Shown: positions 1 through 10,606, numbered from the stretch's first letter. The stretch is 64,000 bases of DNA from Ricinus communis (GCF_019578655.1 NC_063264.1:13061213-13125212), one strand, 5' to 3'. Numbers and translations are program-made. The notes: a model not told the origin generated them from the letters alone.

Positions 1-1234
1 CTAACTAAAAGCTACTCTAATTGTTGTCGAACTACGTATACTAGGGAATGATTAATTCAAGTATTAACCCTGTGGGAATTCTTGTCTCTAAGGAATGGAA
101 ACTAAGGGTGGAATTGATTGATTGAATCCAATTTCCGTGGGAAAATCTCCACATAATTAATGCATTTCTCAAGGACACTAACATCTTAACTTAGATTAAT
201 TAGGTTGAAATCTCTTCCTAACTCTAATTACCCAAATTAGCATTATGTACCATTTAACACTATTGAGAGTTGTTAATTCTCAATCCGGTAGAACGAACAC
301 CCTATCTCTAGGCGAATTCAATTTTAGGTTGCAAAAGACAATCCAATCCTAAACGTCTTTCTCAAGATCATTCAAATTTCAAAAATTAGTCAACAAGATA
401 TGAAGAACAAATCAATAAATACTTCCAATGCAAACCAATATTGACAATCAATACATTCAATTCAAAATTGAAGTACAAAAATCCCTAGATAAAGAACCCC
501 AATGGGTTAATAAGTTTAGCTAATCATGTTCATAATCACAACCAACAAGAATTCAATTACAAAAAATGAGTAAAGGTAGAGGAACCCGAATACACCCTTG
601 GATGAGAGTAAATAGCTCCAATTCCTCGTGCCTAATTTTGGATTGATTCTTGTTCCTCTTACTTGGACTGAAACCAATCTACAGTCCTCGCCAATCTTTG
701 ATCTTCGAAGAGAATCCAAGTCTCCTTTTCTCTTAGTTTCAACTCAGAAAACCCTTAGACAGAGAAAAAGATGAGTTTTGGACGTTCTAAACCTAGTTGC
801 CCCCCTTTTTCTCTTTTCTTTCTTTTTAAATGAATTGACCAGCTGCCATGAACATGGCCGTGTTTATGCCCGTGTTCCCAACACGTTCTGGTGTTGATGC
901 CCGTGTTACTCTCTGTGACCGTGCTCCCTAAAAACCTTTTTTTCCTTTGATGTTTGTTGCATCCAACACGGCCGTGTTGGTGGCTGTGTTGGGAACACGG
1001 CCAGTGTTGAATCCAACACGGCCGTGTTAACCTTCCTCATGGGCATACTTAGCTTGTTTCGGTAGCTTTGACGTCCAATTGTGCTCCAATTCTTCCCTTT
1101 ATCATACTTTGACTTCTTTTGGAGCTAATGCACACAAACAGACACATAGGGTGAGTGTTAGGACCAATTCACATCCAAATATACATAAAATCAATCTTAA
1201 AAACCCTATTTAGATGTATGTATTTTACGCACAT
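1..1234 (-). repeat. Athila-type LTR, cut by the window edge
   Basis: This stretch aligns base for base, with scattered changes, with both LTRs of the complete element at 28869-41478 and in the same orientation. Shared landmarks include the block around position 20 (TTGTTGTCGAACTACG), the block near 290 (CCGGTAGAACGAA) and the terminal GTATTTTACGCACAT. The first roughly 170 bases of the LTR lie outside the window. It ends at about 1234, where the tandem array resumes with a GAGCATAAAC block, so this side is a true insertion end rather than an LTR/internal junction. It may be a solo LTR or the outer LTR of an element lying to the left. No coding potential is supported. Confidence 0.9.
841..1030 (-). 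promoter_or_regulatory. Cluster of GGCCGTG palindromes in LTR U3
   Basis: Within 190 bases there are many copies of the half-site GGCCGTG or its complement, several arranged as perfect palindromes such as AACACGGCCGTGTT at about 965 and 1014. On the minus strand the cluster lies upstream of an AT-rich stretch at 825-835 where a TATA box would be expected. The same cluster occurs at the same LTR position in the other Athila-type copies here. A promoter or enhancer role is an inference from position and repetition. Confidence 0.55.
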
Positions 1235-1512
1235 TAGCGAGCATAAACATGAGAATATTTAGTGAAAGCTCGTGGAAGCTGCAGCTATAAGCACTGGACC
1301 AACGCTTGGACAAATGCAAAGAAAGAAAATTAGCTGATCGAGTATTTATGTCATTCTCCGAATGTTGGCGGACAAATCTTTCAAACGAAGTGGGAATGAC
1401 ATGAATGGAGGCACATGCAATTATTCCAATTCATGATTTACACCACTAGGGTCTCCATTATTCTTTGTTCCTTTATGCACGAGTGCTCCTGATGACACCG
1501 GGATTAGTGTAA

Positions 1513-2651
1513 GGAATTATGAGAACACAATTAACAAGCTAGATTAGTGGCATTGGGGCTTAACTTGATGATCAAGTAGGACGAGAAGTAAATCCATGTG
1601 CATAAGGGAGAAATCAAGTTGCTTTTGATTCAACCAGGTAGGAATTAGCACGTTTTGATGTTTGGCAGGCATATACGGACGCAAATGGGGCCGAAGTGTT
1701 ATTAGGTACCTTAATGCAAATTCTCCTTTATTTTCATTAAGGAATCTTAGGAATGCAATTGACAAGCTTGACTGGTGGCATTAGGGTGTAACTTGATGAT
1801 AAAGCTACATAAGATGCAAATCCACACGCATAAGGGAGAAATCATGTTACTTTCGATTAATACAAGTGGGAATGCACACGTTTTGACGTATGAGAGTCAT
1901 ATAATAAAGTAAATTGGGTTAGAATATTATTAGGTATGCCCATGCAAATTTCTCCTTATTTTCGTTAAGGAATCATGCGTACATAATTAACAAGCTTCAC
2001 TTGTCGCTTGGAGCATGACTTGATGATCAAGCAGGACGAGACAAAAATCCACGTGTGTGATGGAGAAATCATATTTCTTTTGATTAATCCATGCAGGAAT
2101 GAGCGCGTTTTGATGTTTGGCAGACATATAATGAAGTAAATTGGGTCGGACTGTTATTAGGTACTCTAACGCGAATTTCCCTTTGTTTTCGTTAAGGAAT
2201 CATGGGAAGACAATTGAAAAGCTTGATCGGTGGCATTAGAGTGCGACTTGATGATCAAGCAACATGAGATGCAAATCCACACACACAAGGGAGAAATCAT
2301 TTTACTTTTTATTAATACAATTGGAAATACACGCATTTTGATATTTTGGAAGTCATATAATGAAGTAAATTGGGCCGGAGTGTTATTAGGTACGCCCACA
2401 CGAATTTTTCTTATTTTAGTTTAGGAATCATGGGAATATAATTGACAAGCTTCACTAGTGGCATTGGAGCGTGACTTGATGATAAAAAACAACGAGATGC
2501 AAATCCACACGCGTGATGGAGAAATTATGTTCCTTTCAATTAATCCAAGTGGAAAAGTCCACATTTTGATGGTTGGGACGTATAAAATGAAGTAATTTAG
2601 GACAAAGTGTTATTTGATAGGTTTACACGAATTATCCTTTATTTTCGTTAA
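1513..2651 (+). repeat. Five 228-bp alpha subrepeats
   Basis: Unit starts, marked by the conserved GGAATCATGGGA-like block after TTTTCGTTAA, fall at 1513, 1741, 1969, 2196 and 2424, with the next boundary at 2652. Spacings are therefore 228, 228, 227, 228 and 228. Each unit carries GACAAGCTTGAC, a CTTGATGATCAAG palindrome, GGGAGAAATCATGTTGCTTT, GTTTTGATGTTTGGG, ATATAATGAAGTAA and GTGTTATTAGGTA. Units differ from each other by many substitutions but almost no net length change. 228 is a multiple of three. Confidence 0.92.
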
Positions 2652-3423
2652 GCTGGCTCAGAAAATTTGGGACTATAAGAGTTGTTTCCAGTTAACTCCT
2701 GTCTGGTTCTTGTTTTGACTTTAGTTTATTCATCTTTCTTTTTTTTCTTATTCATATTTAGCTTTTAGTTTCTTCTTCTTATGGAATGAGGGCTTACACA
2801 TTATGAAAGCCGCATGCAACCGAATATTTAAGCCTGGTGAGCATATTATTTAGTTTTCTACCTTGCGAAAAAGCAAGGTATTGGTTCTTTCAAGAACTTT
2901 GCAGACTCATAAAGACTCGCACTAGAAAACCTAGATTTATTGCTCATGTCCTTCCTTTATTTTGTGTTCTTTGTCTACCATTGTGTTTAAATCAATTCGA
3001 TTTGATACTTATGCTTAGCCATGGAAGAGAATAAAGAACTTGTAATTTCTTTCCTTATCAGATATGAAATCCTATCCAGGTTCTCATATATTCGTTTTTT
3101 CTTTCGTCTCTTTCTAATCTATGTCTAGTATGATTGTTTGGTTTTATTAGGTGAGCATAAACACAAGTGTTAAGCTAAAGCGCATAGAAGAGGCAACCAT
3201 AGGCACCGATCAATGCTTGGACAAATGCGAAGAAAGAGAATTAGTTGATGGAGTGTTGATATCATTCTTTGAATGGTCGCGGGCAATTTTTTGGAGGAAA
3301 AAGGAACACCGAGAATCAAAGCATGCCCAAATACTCCGATCCAGGATTTGCACCATTAGGATCTCCATCATTCCTTGTTCCTCTAGGATCAAGGACTCTT
3401 AATGACCCCAAGGATCTGCATAA
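2652..3423 (+). repeat. Reference beta unit of the array (772 bp)
   Basis: This is the clearest complete beta unit in forward orientation, bounded by CTGGCTCAG at the left and the GGAATCATGGGA start of the next alpha at 3424. With the following 237-bp alpha it makes a higher-order unit of about 1009 bp, matching the spacing of the GACTTATCGCTC landmark (about 2930 and 3947). Other copies are shorter or longer because alpha copy number varies and deletions are common. Confidence 0.8.
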
Positions 3424-4689
3424 GGAATCATGGGAATTCAATTGATAAGATTGACCGGTGGCATTCGGGCTTAGCTTGATGATCAAACAGGAGGAGCCAC
3501 AAATCCACATGTGTAAAGGAGAAATCATGTTGTTTTCAATTAATCCAAACATAATACAAGTGGCTGCGAGCGCTTTGATGTTTGGGATGCATATAATGAA
3601 GTAATTTGGGTTGGACTGTTATTAGGTAGGCCCATGCAAATTTTCCTTTATTTTTGTTAAGTTGGCTCATAAAATTTAGAACTGCGAGAGTTGTTGACTA
3701 GTCAACTCCTCTTTGGTTCATGATTTGACTTTAGTTTATTCATCATTCTTTATTTATTTATTCATATTTAGCTTCTCATTTGTTCTTCTTAAGGTGTTTC
3801 GCGCTATAGAAACCGCATGCAACTGAATACTTGAGGCTAGTGAGCATATTACTTCAGGTTTCTAGCTTGCAAGTAATCAAGTTATAGGTTCTTTCAAGAA
3901 CTTTGCAGACTTATCTAGACTCGCGCTAGCGAACATAGACTTATCGCTCATATCTTTCCTTTCTTTTATGTTCTTTGTCTACCCTTGCATTTAAATCAAT
4001 TTGATTTGATCTTACACTTAGCTGTATGGAATACAACAAAGAACTTATGATTTCCCTCCGTATCATTTTATTCTTTCCTTTTGTGCCTCTCTTTCTAATC
4101 TTTGCCTAGTACGATGGTTTGGTTTTATTTGAAGAGGATAAATATGAGTATTAAGTTAAAGCGCATGGAAGCGGCAATGTAGTTTAGTCTGATGATCAAG
4201 CAGGATGAACGTAAATCCATGGGTGTGAGGGAGAAATCATGTTGTTTTCAATTAATCCAAGCATAACACAAGCAATAATGTGAGCATTTTGATGTTTGGG
4301 ATGCATATAATGAAGTAATTTTAGTTGGAGTGTTATTAGGTAGACCCACATGAATTTCTCCTTGTTTTTGTTAAGCTGGCTTATTAAATTTTGGGCTACG
4401 AGAGTTGTTGACTAATTAACTCCTCTGTCGTTCATTTGAGGCTAGTCAACATATTATTTTAGTATTCTACCTTGTAGAGAATTAAGTTATGGTTTTTTTC
4501 AAGAACCTTGCGGACTTATAAAGACTCACACTAGCGAGACTAGACTTATCGCTCATGTCCTTCTTTTCTTTTATGTTCTTTATCTACCATTTTGTTTAAA
4601 TCAATTCGATTTGATCCTTATGCTTAGCCATGAAAGAAGAATTGGCAATTCTTTTCTTATCGGATACGAATCCTACGCATGTTCATTTC

Positions 4690-4710
4690 TTCATTTGCTA
4701 GCACGATAAG
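4690..4710. other. Forward-to-reverse switch of the array
   Basis: Left of about 4697 the array reads forward (GTTCTCATTT..CGTTTC landmark of beta). Right of about 4703 it reads as the reverse complement, starting inside the complement of GACTTATCGCTC and continuing through the complement of TTCTTTCAAGAACTTTGC. The switch sits within CTAGCACGATAAG. No mobile element lies at this joint. Confidence 0.75.
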
Positions 4711-7700
4711 TATACGTTTGCTGGTATGAGTCTTGATTGGTCTGTAAAGTTCTTGTACGAACCCAAAACTTGATCTTCGATAAGGTAGAAAATGGAAATA
4801 ATATGCTCACTTACCTCAAGTGTTTAGTTGTGTGCAGTCTCTTTAGTGCGAAAGCCCTTATTCCATAAGAAGAAGAAACTAGAAGCTAAATATGAATAAA
4901 TAAATAAAGAATGATGAATAAATTAAACTCAAATCATGGACCATAGAGGAGTTAACTAGTCAACAACTCTAGTAGTTTTAGATTTTATGAGCCAGCTTTA
5001 CGAAACTAAGAGGAAATTAGTGTGGGCCTAGGCAATAATACTTCAATCCAGATTACTTCATTATATGCGTTCCAAACATCAAAATGCTCGCATTCCTGTT
5101 ACACTTGGATTAATTGAAAACAATAGGATTTCTCACAATGGTGCAAATACTGAATCAGAATATTTGGGCGTACCTCGATACTTGGTATTCCCTCTTTCCT
5201 CCAAAACATTTCTCTATGATTATTTAAAGAATGACATCAATACTCGATCAACCAATTTTCTTTCTTCACATTTGTCCAAGCATTGGATCGGTGCCTATTA
5301 TTGGCGCTTCCATATACTTTAACTCAATACTCATTTTTATGCTCGCCAAATAAAATCAAACCATCATACTAAGCATAGAATATAAAGGGACAAATAAAAG
5401 AAATAAAGAAATGAGAACATAGGTAGGATGTCAGATCCAATAAGAAAAGAAATTGCAAGTTCTTTATTCTCTTCCATACGACTAAGTGTAAGGATCATCA
5501 AGTCCTACTTGGATTAATTGAATTAACATGATTTCTCTAGTGCATGGATATGTGTCTTATGGATCATCAAATCATGCTACAATGCCACTGATAAGCTTGT
5601 CAATTACATTCCTATGACTCCTCAACAAAAATAAAGGAAAATATGCATGGGCATACCTTATAATATTCCAGCCTAATATGCTTCGTTATATGCCTCCCAA
5701 GCATTAAAATGCATGCATTCACACTTGTATTAATCGAAAGCAATATGATTTTTGTCTTACATGCGTGGATTTACATCCTGTGATGCTTGATCATCAAATC
5801 ACGCCCTAATGCCATCAGTCAAGCTTGTCAATTGTGTTCCCATGATTCCTTAACAAAAATAAGGGGAAATTTGAGTGAGCAAACCAATTAACACTTAAGC
5901 CCGATTTACTCCATTATATGCCTCCCAAACATCAAAATGCATTCATTCCTACTTGGGTTAATAGAAAGCAAAGTGATTTCTCCTTTATGTGGGTGGATTT
6001 CTATCTCATCGTGCTTAATCATCGAACTAAGCCCTAATGCCACGGATCAAGCATGTCAATTCCACTCCTAAGATTCCTTATGCTAGTCCTTGTGTCATCA
6101 AGAGTCCTCATGCCTTGAGGAACAAGGAATGATGGAGATCCAATGGTGCAAATCCTAAATCGAAATATTTGGGCATGTCTTGATTCTCAACGTTCCTTCT
6201 TTCCTCCAAAAGATTCATCCGATATCATTCAGAGAATGATATCAATACTCGATCAACTAATTTTCTTTCTTCACATTTGTCCAAGCATTGGATAGGTGCC
6301 TATGATTTCTGCTTTTGCGCGCTTTAAGTCAACACTTGTGTTTATGCTCCCAAAATAAATTCAAATCATCATGCTAGAAAAAAATTAGAAAGAGAGACAA
6401 AAGAAATAAACAAAATGAAATATAGGTAGACTTTTTTATTAGAAAGAAATCATAAATTTTTTGTTCTCTTCCATATGGCTAAGCGTAAGGATCAAATCAG
6501 ATTGATTTAAACAAAAGGGTAGACAAAGAATACAAAACAAAGGAAGGACATGAGCGATAAGTCTAAGTTCGCTAGCACGAGTGTTGATAAGTCCATAAGG
6601 TTCTTGAAAGAACCCATAACTTGATTTCTCGCAAGGTAAAAAGCTGAAATAATATGCTCACTAGCCTCATTATTCGGTTTCATGCAGTTTTTATAGTGCA
6701 AAAGCCATTATTCTATAAGAAGAAGAAACTAGAAGCTAAATATGAAAAAATAAATAAAGAAAGATGAATAAACTAAAGTCAAATCAAGAACTAGATAGGA
6801 GTTTACTGGCCAACAACTCTCATAGAATTAAATTTCATTAGCTAGTTTAACAAAAATAAGAGAAAATTCTTGTTAGCATACCTAATAACAACACTCTAGC
6901 CCAAATTACTTCATTATATGAGTCCTAAACATCAAATTATATGCATTCTCACATGAATTAATAAAAAACAACATGATTTCTCCATCATGCGTGTGATTTG
7001 TGTCCCGTCCTGCTTGATTATCAAGTCATTCTACAATGTCATCAATGAAGCTTGTCAATTACATTCCCATGACTCGTTAACGAAAATAAGGAATAATCCA
7101 TGTGGGCAATACCTAATAATACTCTGGCCCAATTTGCTTCATTATATGCCTCTAAAGCATCAACATGTATTCTCGCTTGTATTAATCAAAAGCAATATGA
7201 TTTCTCCCTTATGCGCATGGATTTGCATCTCATGCTGGTTGATCATCAAGTCATGCCCTAATGCCACTGGTCAAGCTTGTCAATTGGGTTCCCATGATTC
7301 CTTAATGAAAACAAGGGAAATTTCTAGTGGGCATACCAAATAACACTCCAACAATTGTGGGCCTACCTAATAACACTCAGACTCTAATTACTTTATTATA
7401 TGCGTCCCAAACATCAAAAGGCTCCATTATTGCTTGTATTATGCTTGGATCAATTGAAAACAACATGATTTATTCCTTACACTTGTGGATTTGCATCTCA
7501 TCTTGCTTGATCATTAAGCTAAGCTATAATGCCACTAGTCAAGCTTATCAATTATGTTGCCATGATTCCTTCTACCAATCTTTGGGTCGTCAGGAGTCCT
7601 TGTACCTAGAGGAACAAGGGATGATGGAGACCCCAATATTGCAAATCCTAAATCAGAATATTTAGGCGTGCCTCAATTCTCGGCGTTCCCTCTTTCCTCT

Positions 7701-8524
7701 AAAAGATTCACCCGCGATCATTTGGAGAATGACATTAATACTTAATTAACTATTTTTTCTTTCTATACATTTGTCTAAGCATTGGATAGGTGCCTATAAT
7801 TATCACTTCCATGCACTTTAACTCAACACTCGAGTTTATACTAACCAAAGAAAACTAAACCATCATACTAGACATAGATTAGAAAGAGACAACTAAAAGC
7901 AATGAATGAATGAGAATGTTGGTAGGACTTCGCATTCGATAAAGAAAGAAATCATCAGTTCTTTATTCTCTTTCATGGCTAAGCATAAGAATCAAATCGA
8001 ATTGATTTAAACATAAGGGTAGACAAAAAATACAAGAGAAATGAAGGATGTAAGCGATAGTTCTAGGTTCGCTAGTGCGAGGCTTCATAAGTCCACAAAG
8101 TTCTCGAAAGAATCCATATCTCAATTCTCTGTAAGGTAGAATACTGAAATAATATGCTCATTGGGCTCAAATATTCAGTTATATGTGGTTTTTATAGTGT
8201 GAAAGCCCTCATTTCATAAAAGAAAGAAACTAAAAGTTAAATATGAATAAATAAATAGAGAAAGATGAATAAACTAAAATCAAATCAAGAACTAGAGCGG
8301 AGTTAACTGGCCAATAACTCTCGTAGTCCCAAATTTTATGAGCCAGCTTAACAAAAAAAGGAGAAATTCATGTTGGCCTACCTAATAACACTCCAGACAA
8401 ATTACTTCATTATATGCATCCCAAACATAAAAAATATATGCATTCCCACTTAGATTAATATAAAGCAACATGAATTCTCCATTACGTTAGTGGATTTGCC
8501 TCTCGTCCTTCTTGATCATCAAGT
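4703..8524 (-). repeat. Tandem array, reverse block 1
   Basis: Same repeat family read on the opposite strand. Landmarks appear as complements and in reverse order: AATATGCTCACTAGCCTCA, CCATAAGAAGAAGAAACTAG, GAGTTGACTGGTCAACAACTC, then alpha copies with TGATCATCAAG and CAAGCTTGTCAATT. Several beta and alpha copies can be followed (alpha near 5500-5900 and 6850-7350). It stops at about 8524, in the middle of an alpha, where a chromovirus fragment is inserted. Confidence 0.88.
6987..7343 (+). other. Open frame reading through consecutive alpha subrepeats
   Basis: A 118-codon open stretch runs through more than one alpha unit in the same frame, because the unit length is 228 bases (76 codons). 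The peptide repeats its own pattern with this period: a CLIIKS block, an ACQL block and an HDSLTK or HDSLMK block each appear twice. I do not recognise a protein family. It is most simply an ancestral open frame of the repeat rather than an expressed gene; it is listed because the same frame recurs in other units. Confidence 0.25.
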
Positions 8525-8703
8525 CAACTAGCATGGATCCACTAGCCTATGGAGGACCAATGACATGAGCAAGGAGTAAAAAGTTCAAGCAAGCCTTAAA
8601 TTCTTACTTGGAGCATGTGTTGAAGATGGCTAATGATGGTGCTTTTGATGATGATAATAATACCTTGAAGATAGTAATAGTAATTGCTATTAATGAAAAT
8701 TGA
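8525..8703 (+). pseudogene. pol: Chromovirus polyprotein C-terminal tail
   Basis: In the frame ending at the TGA at 8701-8703 the translation carries GGPMT, then a stop, then ARSKKFKQAL. This matches the conserved GPMTRARAKKFK-like tail found after the integrase/chromodomain of plant chromoviruses. The internal stop is TGA at 8566-8568, exactly where CGA (Arg) is expected, so one C-to-T change explains it. Everything upstream (protease to integrase) is missing. The tail ends within 200 bases of the LTR, as is usual in this group. It is a fragment and is not functional. Confidence 0.75.
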
Positions 8704-8715
8704 GATAGAAGCTCA

Positions 8716-8840
8716 TCTTCTATAAAGCGTGACCACGCCTTACAACCTGTGAGCTACGCAAAATGGGGCCAGAAGATCATTGTCAATAAGGCGTGACCAC
8801 GCCTTACAATTTATGAGCTGCTGGAACCTGCAAAAAGAGC
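8716..8840 (+). repeat. Two copies of a palindrome-bearing unit of about 65 bp
   Basis: Two imperfect direct copies each centre on a near-perfect palindrome, AAGGCGTGACCACGCCTT (8789-8806; the first copy at about 8726 lacks one G). The palindrome is followed in both copies by ACAA and an ATGAGCT or GTGAGCT block. They lie between the coding tail and the TATA box of this LTR, so they probably belong to U3. The layout resembles the GGCCGTG palindrome clusters of the Athila-type LTRs, with a different core sequence. Confidence 0.6.
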
Positions 8841-8861
8841 TTCAAAATTTTCAAGATAAAT

Positions 8862-9483
8862 TTGTAATGGACCCATTTTTAGTTAATTTCCTTTATTTTT
8901 GGAAGTATTGGATAAATAGAACTTTCTCCCATGAATTTAGGATTTTAATTAGGGTTAGATTACTCTTTATCTTATCCTTCCTTATAGGGATAAGATTAGC
9001 CGCATATTAGGAGTCTTTTATTGTTTGATTTTTATTCCTTATCTCTTAGTCCTTTTTAGGGTTAGAATCATTTCAAGACTCTATAAATAGAGCTATGTAT
9101 TCCGGCCAAAGGCATTAGATCAATACATCATTTTGAACGAAGTTTATTTTCCTTGAGTTACTAACTCTTGAATTTCTTGAGATTAAATTAACTTGTTTAG
9201 TTTAGTTTCACATCTACATGTTTGATCAATCAATTAAATTTTTATTAGTTTCTTGGGTTGTTTGAACATTCTTCATCTATTTATAACTAAAGGGCTTAGT
9301 AGTTCTATTGCTAAGTTTGTTAGTTCCATAATCAATTGCAAACTTTCAAGTTAGATTTTGGGGCGACAATTCGAACTTATTGGTAAGGGTGCTTCCTCAT
9401 AAATAGGGAGAGCATTTATCAGTTTGAGTTTCTCACCATTGCTCATCTTGTTGTTTGAACATATCCAGTTTGAGTTCCTATCA
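8862..9483 (+). repeat. Chromovirus LTR (left end uncertain)
   Basis: The right end is clear: CCTATCA at 9477-9483, followed by TT and the primer site. A TATA box is at 9081-9090 and an AT-rich U5 follows. The left end is less certain. TGTAATGGAC at 8862 is a plausible TG start, but the palindromic repeats at 8716-8840 may also belong to the LTR, which would place the start near 8700. The second copy of this LTR is absent. Confidence 0.6.
9081..9090 (+). promoter_or_regulatory. TATA box of the chromovirus LTR
   Basis: CTATAAATAG is a good plant TATA box, about 400 bases upstream of the primer site and downstream of the palindromic repeats. It is the expected U3/R promoter of this LTR. Confidence 0.65.
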
Positions 9484-9485
9484 TT

Positions 9486-9497
9486 TGGTATCAGAGC
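9486..9497 (+). other. Primer binding site, tRNA-iMet type
   Basis: TGGTATCAGAGC, two bases after the LTR end, is a perfect 12-base complement of the 3' end of plant initiator tRNA-Met, the usual primer of plant chromoviruses. It fixes both the plus orientation and the right end of the LTR. Confidence 0.9.
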
Positions 9498-10116
9498 CAA
9501 ACTTGTAAGTTTGGTTTACTTTCTTTTCAATTAAGGGTCTGTCTTCTATTTCATCTCCATTTCTATTTGCATCATTATAAAAAAATATATATATACTATT
9601 TTCATTGCTGTCGGCATACCAAGGTAGATTTCTAAAAAAAAAGAAAGGAATGGAAAATTAACCCTAACCGTTTGTGTTAGTAGTTCTTGACGAATTGATT
9701 CTTGATTGATTCCTTCTGCAATTCTTTTTAATTGATTGGAGCTGATCTTCATTCTTGAAATTTTGATTTGGGTAATTTTTTTGTTTTTTCTTAAAAAGCT
9801 TTTCTTTTGGGTTAATTGAGTCATGTTCGATTAGTTGTAAGCTTGTTTTGCTCACATGCTTATAATTCTTTTTATTGATTCACGAGTGTTCTATTGAACT
9901 TTAGAATTAATAAACGTTAAAAGGTTGTGAAAAACTTGTTCTTGTGATTACTAGAACAATTTGATTTAATTTCTATAAGGAATTCAATTCTTTGTGAGTG
10001 AAACACGTGAGGGAGTAATCTTTTCTTGTTTTGCCTTTGACTATAAGAAGCCTCCAGAGTATAACACTTGATCACGTCTTTTTTTTTGTTTCCTTTTCTA
10101 GTCTTTTGGGTTAACC

Positions 10117-10606
10117 ATGTCGTCTGAATAGCCATTGACTTTGGAAAATTTAGCTTCTACATTGAGAGATGTAGTAGAACATCTGCAAAGACAATTTCAA
10201 AAACAAGATGACAAATTAACTAGGTTATTGAATGATATGGCTAAAACGTCTAAAGGGGATGGTTTTGATAATGACCAAGAAAGTGAGTCTAAAGGGTCTA
10301 GACATAATCTCCAACCCAAAATTGACACTAATTTGGGTAGCATTAAGATGAAAATACCATCTTTTCATGGTAAGAGTGACCTTAAAGTTTATTTGGAATG
10401 GGAAAAGAAGGTTGAAAGGGTTTTTGAATGTCATAACTATAGTGAGTCTAAAGGTTAAACTTGCTGTTGTTGAATTTTGTGATTATGCTGCCATTTGGTG
10501 GGATCAATTGGTGAATGGTCGTAGGTATTATGGGGAACCTGAAGTTGGTTCATGGGATGAGGTTAAACGCATTATGCATAAAAGGTTTGTGCCATCGCAC
10601 TTACAC
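10117..10606 (+). pseudogene. gag: Chromovirus gag, N-terminal half, broken
   Basis: The ATG at 10117 is the natural start, but codon 5 is TAG. The same frame then stays open through LENLASTLRD and a charged N-terminal region to IPSFHGKSDLK, YLEWEKKVERVF and HNYSESK, the capsid core typical of plant chromovirus Gag. A frameshift near 10455 moves the continuation (VKLAVVEF..YAAIWWDQL, then MHKRFVPSH) into another frame. The reading ends at about 10606, where array sequence resumes, so the zinc knuckle and all of pol are missing. The mutations make it non-functional. Confidence 0.85.

Larger units (their letters stand above)
1235..4700 (+). repeat. Tandem array, forward block 1
   Basis: Degenerate tandem repeat, here defined as forward. 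It begins with the end of a beta unit (GAGCATAAACATGAG), then five alpha subrepeats, a beta unit (2652-3423), a 237-bp alpha variant (3424-3660), a beta unit with an internal deletion near 4165, another alpha and a partial beta. Beta landmarks in order are: CTGGCTCATAAAATTT; the inverted repeat GTTGACNNGTCAAC; CTTCTTATGGAATGA; GCATGCAACCGAATA; GACTTATCGCTCATGTCC; GAGCATAAACACGAG; ATCATTCTCCGAATGATC; and CCATCATTCCTTGTTCCTC. Nothing resembles a gene. Confidence 0.9.
8525..10606 (+). mobile_element. Truncated chromovirus: polyprotein tail, LTR, primer site, gag
   Basis: A Ty3/gypsy chromovirus remnant inserted in the reverse array. The order on the plus strand is: C-terminal tail of the polyprotein (8525-8703), an LTR ending at 9483, an iMet primer site (9486-9497), a leader and the first half of gag (10117-10606). 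A 3' coding end therefore precedes the LTR and a 5' coding start follows it. This is a circularly permuted arrangement, expected from a one-LTR circle or from tandem elements recombined through an LTR. Both outer ends abut array sequence directly and no target duplication is seen. Confidence 0.8.

Noticed and set aside
1513..2651. Regularly spaced repeats as a CRISPR array
   Set aside because: Units of 228 bp are repeated in full, without short direct repeats and unique spacers, and the context is plant nuclear DNA.
3151..3402. Small open frames in the array on both strands (for example 3151-3402, 5065-5322, 19386-19682, 45308-45571)
   Set aside because: They are translations of the same diverged repeat unit in various frames, without family similarity. 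Only the recurrent 126-codon frame is kept, as a low-confidence observation.
9486..9497. tRNA-like matches (initiator Met and Asp 3' ends) as possible tRNA genes
   Set aside because: Only the 3' terminal complement is present, next to LTR ends. There is no cloverleaf or A/B box, so they are primer binding sites.
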